From a candidate division SR1 bacterium CG_4_9_14_3_um_filter_40_9 (lineage in GTDB: Bacteria; Patescibacteriota; Gracilibacteria; Absconditabacterales; Absconditicoccaceae), in NCBI GenBank assembly GCA_002791215.1, contig PFWQ01000066.1, positions 1-6,820 of the forward strand: DNA of 6,820 nt. Reading direction: 5' to 3'. Under the pieces are notes generated by a model, which saw nothing but the letters and a program-made list of their open reading frames with translations, did no database searches and was not told the origin of the DNA. Shown here in pieces: positions 5,238-6,820 of this stretch. Position numbers and translations under genes: made by a program. Within the stretch, counting starts at the first letter, position 1; each line of letters begins with the position of its first letter.

Positions 5238-5242
5238 GGAAT

Positions 5243-5315
5243 TATACCGCTCGTTTTAGATATCTTAAACTTTTACACTTCGTTTAAACTTTAAGCATTT
5301 AAAATCGGCGGTATA
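5243..5315. repeat. 73-nt imperfect inverted repeat upstream of the toxin-antitoxin operon
   Basis: TATACCGC (5243-5250) and GCGGTATA (5308-5315) are perfect 8-bp ends. Inside them lie further pairing blocks: CG and TTTTA against TAAAA and CG with small bulges, and CTTAAA against TTTAAG. Together they form a long hairpin or cruciform. It sits 3' of the cysteine-rich gene and just upstream of the candidate operon promoter. It could be a terminator-like 3' end, an operator-like site or a small palindromic element. The rest of the 5179-5467 spacer holds the promoter and a possible duplicate of the gene end. Confidence 0.65.
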
Positions 5316-5374
5316 GCTTCGACATCATAAAAACTTTCAAAAATTTTCAAGCTTTTATTGTGTCTAAACTATCA

Positions 5375-5401
5375 GTAAATTTCCTTATTATAGAAAACTT
5401 C
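5375..5401 (-). pseudogene. Possible decayed duplicate of the zinc-ribbon C-terminus
   Basis: The minus strand here reads EVFYNKEIY followed by TGA TAG. The end of the neighbouring cysteine-rich gene, exactly 96 bases upstream and in the same frame, reads EVCYNREVY followed by TAA. The bases GAAGTTT and CTATAAT are identical in both. Weaker similarity seems to continue on the 5' side, but a TAG interrupts the frame and the Cys pairs are lost. A partial tandem duplication that decayed is the simplest reading; the match is short. Confidence 0.35.
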
Positions 5402-5467
5402 GTCCCGGACTCCCTGGATTCCGTTTGCTGAATATTGCTAATGCGTTTTTTCTTCAGAACTTCATTA

Positions 5468-6820
5468 TTAGTACACTTCACGATTATAGCAAACTTCGCA
5501 ATACACTTTCAAATCAGAATCTTGCGGATATACGCTCAACATTTCAACTCCGCATTTGTCGCAATTCCTTACGTACAATTCACGTCAGGGTCTTTTGTTT
5601 AATCTTTCCAGATGTCTGATGTCTGGATGTTTTTTCGGCAAAGGAAGTTTGTGTTTGCGGTAAAATTCAAGTTCCTGTTTTGTGATTTTGTATGGTCTTC
5701 ATGACACTTCACAGATGAGAATTTCATTCACAATACTCTCTTCCACTTTGCTTATATCTGCGGGTATCTGTTCTCATTTCAGTACTTTGGTTATATCCAT
5801 TATCGCTGGTTCATAGCTTTTATCCTGTCGTTTATATCATCTGGTAAGCGCTTCTTCACGAGTCAGCGGGAAATATTCACTGGCATTGGTTTCATTATAA
5901 CCGAATGGTAACATGGAAGGATTGAGGAATTCTCACCGTTCTCAGGTTCCCTGCATATGTTCAATAATCTTTGCTACTTCTTTTTCGTAGTCGGCTTTGG
6001 TGTATTGTTTATTGAAAATGCAGTATGACTGGTTGCGAAGTCCGATACAGCCAAAGCAATCTGATGAATCGAAACAATAATGGCAATAAAAGATTCCGTT
6101 GGAATTTCCTCGGCAATCGCTGCTGAAATATGCTTTGTTGATGCCGTATCAGAGCGTATTTCCTTCATAACAATAGTTAAGTTATGCCCCAAAATATGAC
6201 ACATCGTAATTTAATACTGAATCTGACTGCCCTTTTTTGAGATCACAACAATATTTGCTTGCATCCATGCCTTCTACGTCATAACACAGATGACTATTTC
6301 TGCATTGTGATATAAAATTTCCGCTACAGTTTTCTGTCTGTATCAGATCCATATTCTTTTGTATTCACTGGATTATCAATTGATTATTGCGGTATTGCGG
6401 TGCGAGTTTCTCATATTCTTCTTTACTGTAATGAGTGTTGTTTATGCAATATTCCTGGCCGACGAGATTGGAAGAGTCAATGCAGAATTTGCACTGGATC
6501 AGATTACAGCAGTTATAACACTGAAAACAATCTTTGCAGTTGTAAATATAGAAACAGAATGAAACATTGTAGCAATTGATGGCAGAGTAAGAATTGTTTG
6601 AATCATAGGTTTTGAAGGCATCTATCACTTTATCGCATCTATTCACTCATTTGCCGTACAAACAGATTTCATCATAATCAGAATTGGAAAGCATATAGCA
6701 ATTTTTCAGATTTCCTGTCTGATTATTGTATATAATGGTCCCCTCCACTGGAAAAGTATATAAGGAAAATTAAGATAGCTGAGATATAGTTTTATCAGCT
6801 AAATCAAAAACAATGGCAAA
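5468..6820 (-). pseudogene. Cysteine-rich zinc-ribbon-like CPR protein, interrupted by in-frame TAA and cut by the window edge
   Basis: One minus-strand frame carries a protein dense in spaced Cys, of a type common in CPR genomes and often loosely annotated as 'CaiB/BaiF family'; that label is from memory and implies no function here. From the N-terminal side: NNQTGNLKNCYM, then SNSDYDEICLYG, then many C-x2-C and C-x5-C repeats (YNCKDCFQCYNC), QEYCINNTHYSKEEYEKL, then DCFGCIGLRNQSYCIFNKQY, and a final zinc ribbon NCDKCG...YCEVCYNREVY. Nine TGA codons are read as Gly. Two TAA codons interrupt the frame: 6184-6182, between YFGA and LNYCYE inside a continuous Cys-rich domain, and 6772-6770 near the right edge, where the upstream frame may still belong to the gene. 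Nothing is frameshifted. The middle piece could start at GTG 6748 or ATG 6694; the last piece has no early start. Sequence error at the TAA is possible. Confidence 0.7.

Noticed and set aside
5974..6204. Minus-strand 76-codon frame starting near 6204
   Set aside because: It is off-frame to the Cys-rich reading, which carries the family pattern on both sides of the internal TAA. The 76-codon frame has no Cys pattern of its own.
6182..6772. Reassignment of UAA as a sense codon
   Set aside because: UAA ends rplA, nusG, secE, proC, the toxin and the antitoxin at the expected lengths, so the internal UAA codons in the Cys-rich gene are better seen as damage or error.
6776..6801. 7-bp inverted repeat TAGCTGA / TCAGCTA near the right edge
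   Set aside because: Short, without a T-tract, and it lies in a frame that may still be coding; chance is sufficient.
1..6820. tRNA, rRNA, CRISPR array, insertion sequence or replication origin
   Set aside because: No cloverleaf, rRNA core sequence, spaced identical repeats with unique spacers, transposase or origin-type cluster was seen. A tRNA gene often found before secE was looked for and is absent.

Overview
The window is AT-rich bacterial DNA from an organism that reads UGA as glycine (genetic code 25). That points to the Patescibacteria/CPR lineages Gracilibacteria (BD1-5/GN02) or Absconditabacteria (SR1); the sequence does not decide between them. With the standard code most genes look broken by in-frame TGA. 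If TGA is read as Gly, L1, L11, NusG, ProC and an AbiEii-type nucleotidyltransferase become full length, and TGA falls on family-conserved glycines. About 37 in-frame TGA codons were counted by eye. All assigned stops are TAA except rplK, which ends in TAG.

All recognised genes lie on the minus strand, so transcription runs from high to low coordinates. From right to left: (1) a cysteine-rich zinc-ribbon-like gene of a type common in CPR genomes, cut by the right edge and interrupted by in-frame TAA codons (5468-6820); (2) a non-coding stretch with a 73-nt imperfect inverted repeat and a promoter-like site; (3) a two-gene unit resembling the AbiEi/AbiEii toxin-antitoxin arrangement, with genes overlapping by 56 bases (4320-5178); (4) proC, pyrroline-5-carboxylate reductase (3493-4266); (5) a 283-base spacer with several inverted repeats; (6) the core cluster secE, nusG, a single-pass membrane protein of unknown function, rplK and rplA (209-3209); (7) a bidirectional terminator and two palindromic intergenic elements at the left edge. 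rplJ, rplL and rpoB, which often follow rplA, do not follow here.

Functionally, SecE (translocon), NusG (transcription elongation and coupling) and L11/L1 (50S stalks) form the familiar secE-nusG-rplKA block, with the membrane protein as an extra passenger. The toxin-like pair and proC may form a second operon.

The most unusual non-coding signal is that several spacers are built from short words repeated in strict phase: period 10 before nusG and before the membrane gene, period 8 before rplK, and period 7 at the rplK-rplA junction and before proC. The period-10 arrays carry A/T tracts at helical spacing. No clear Shine-Dalgarno sequence was seen before any gene.
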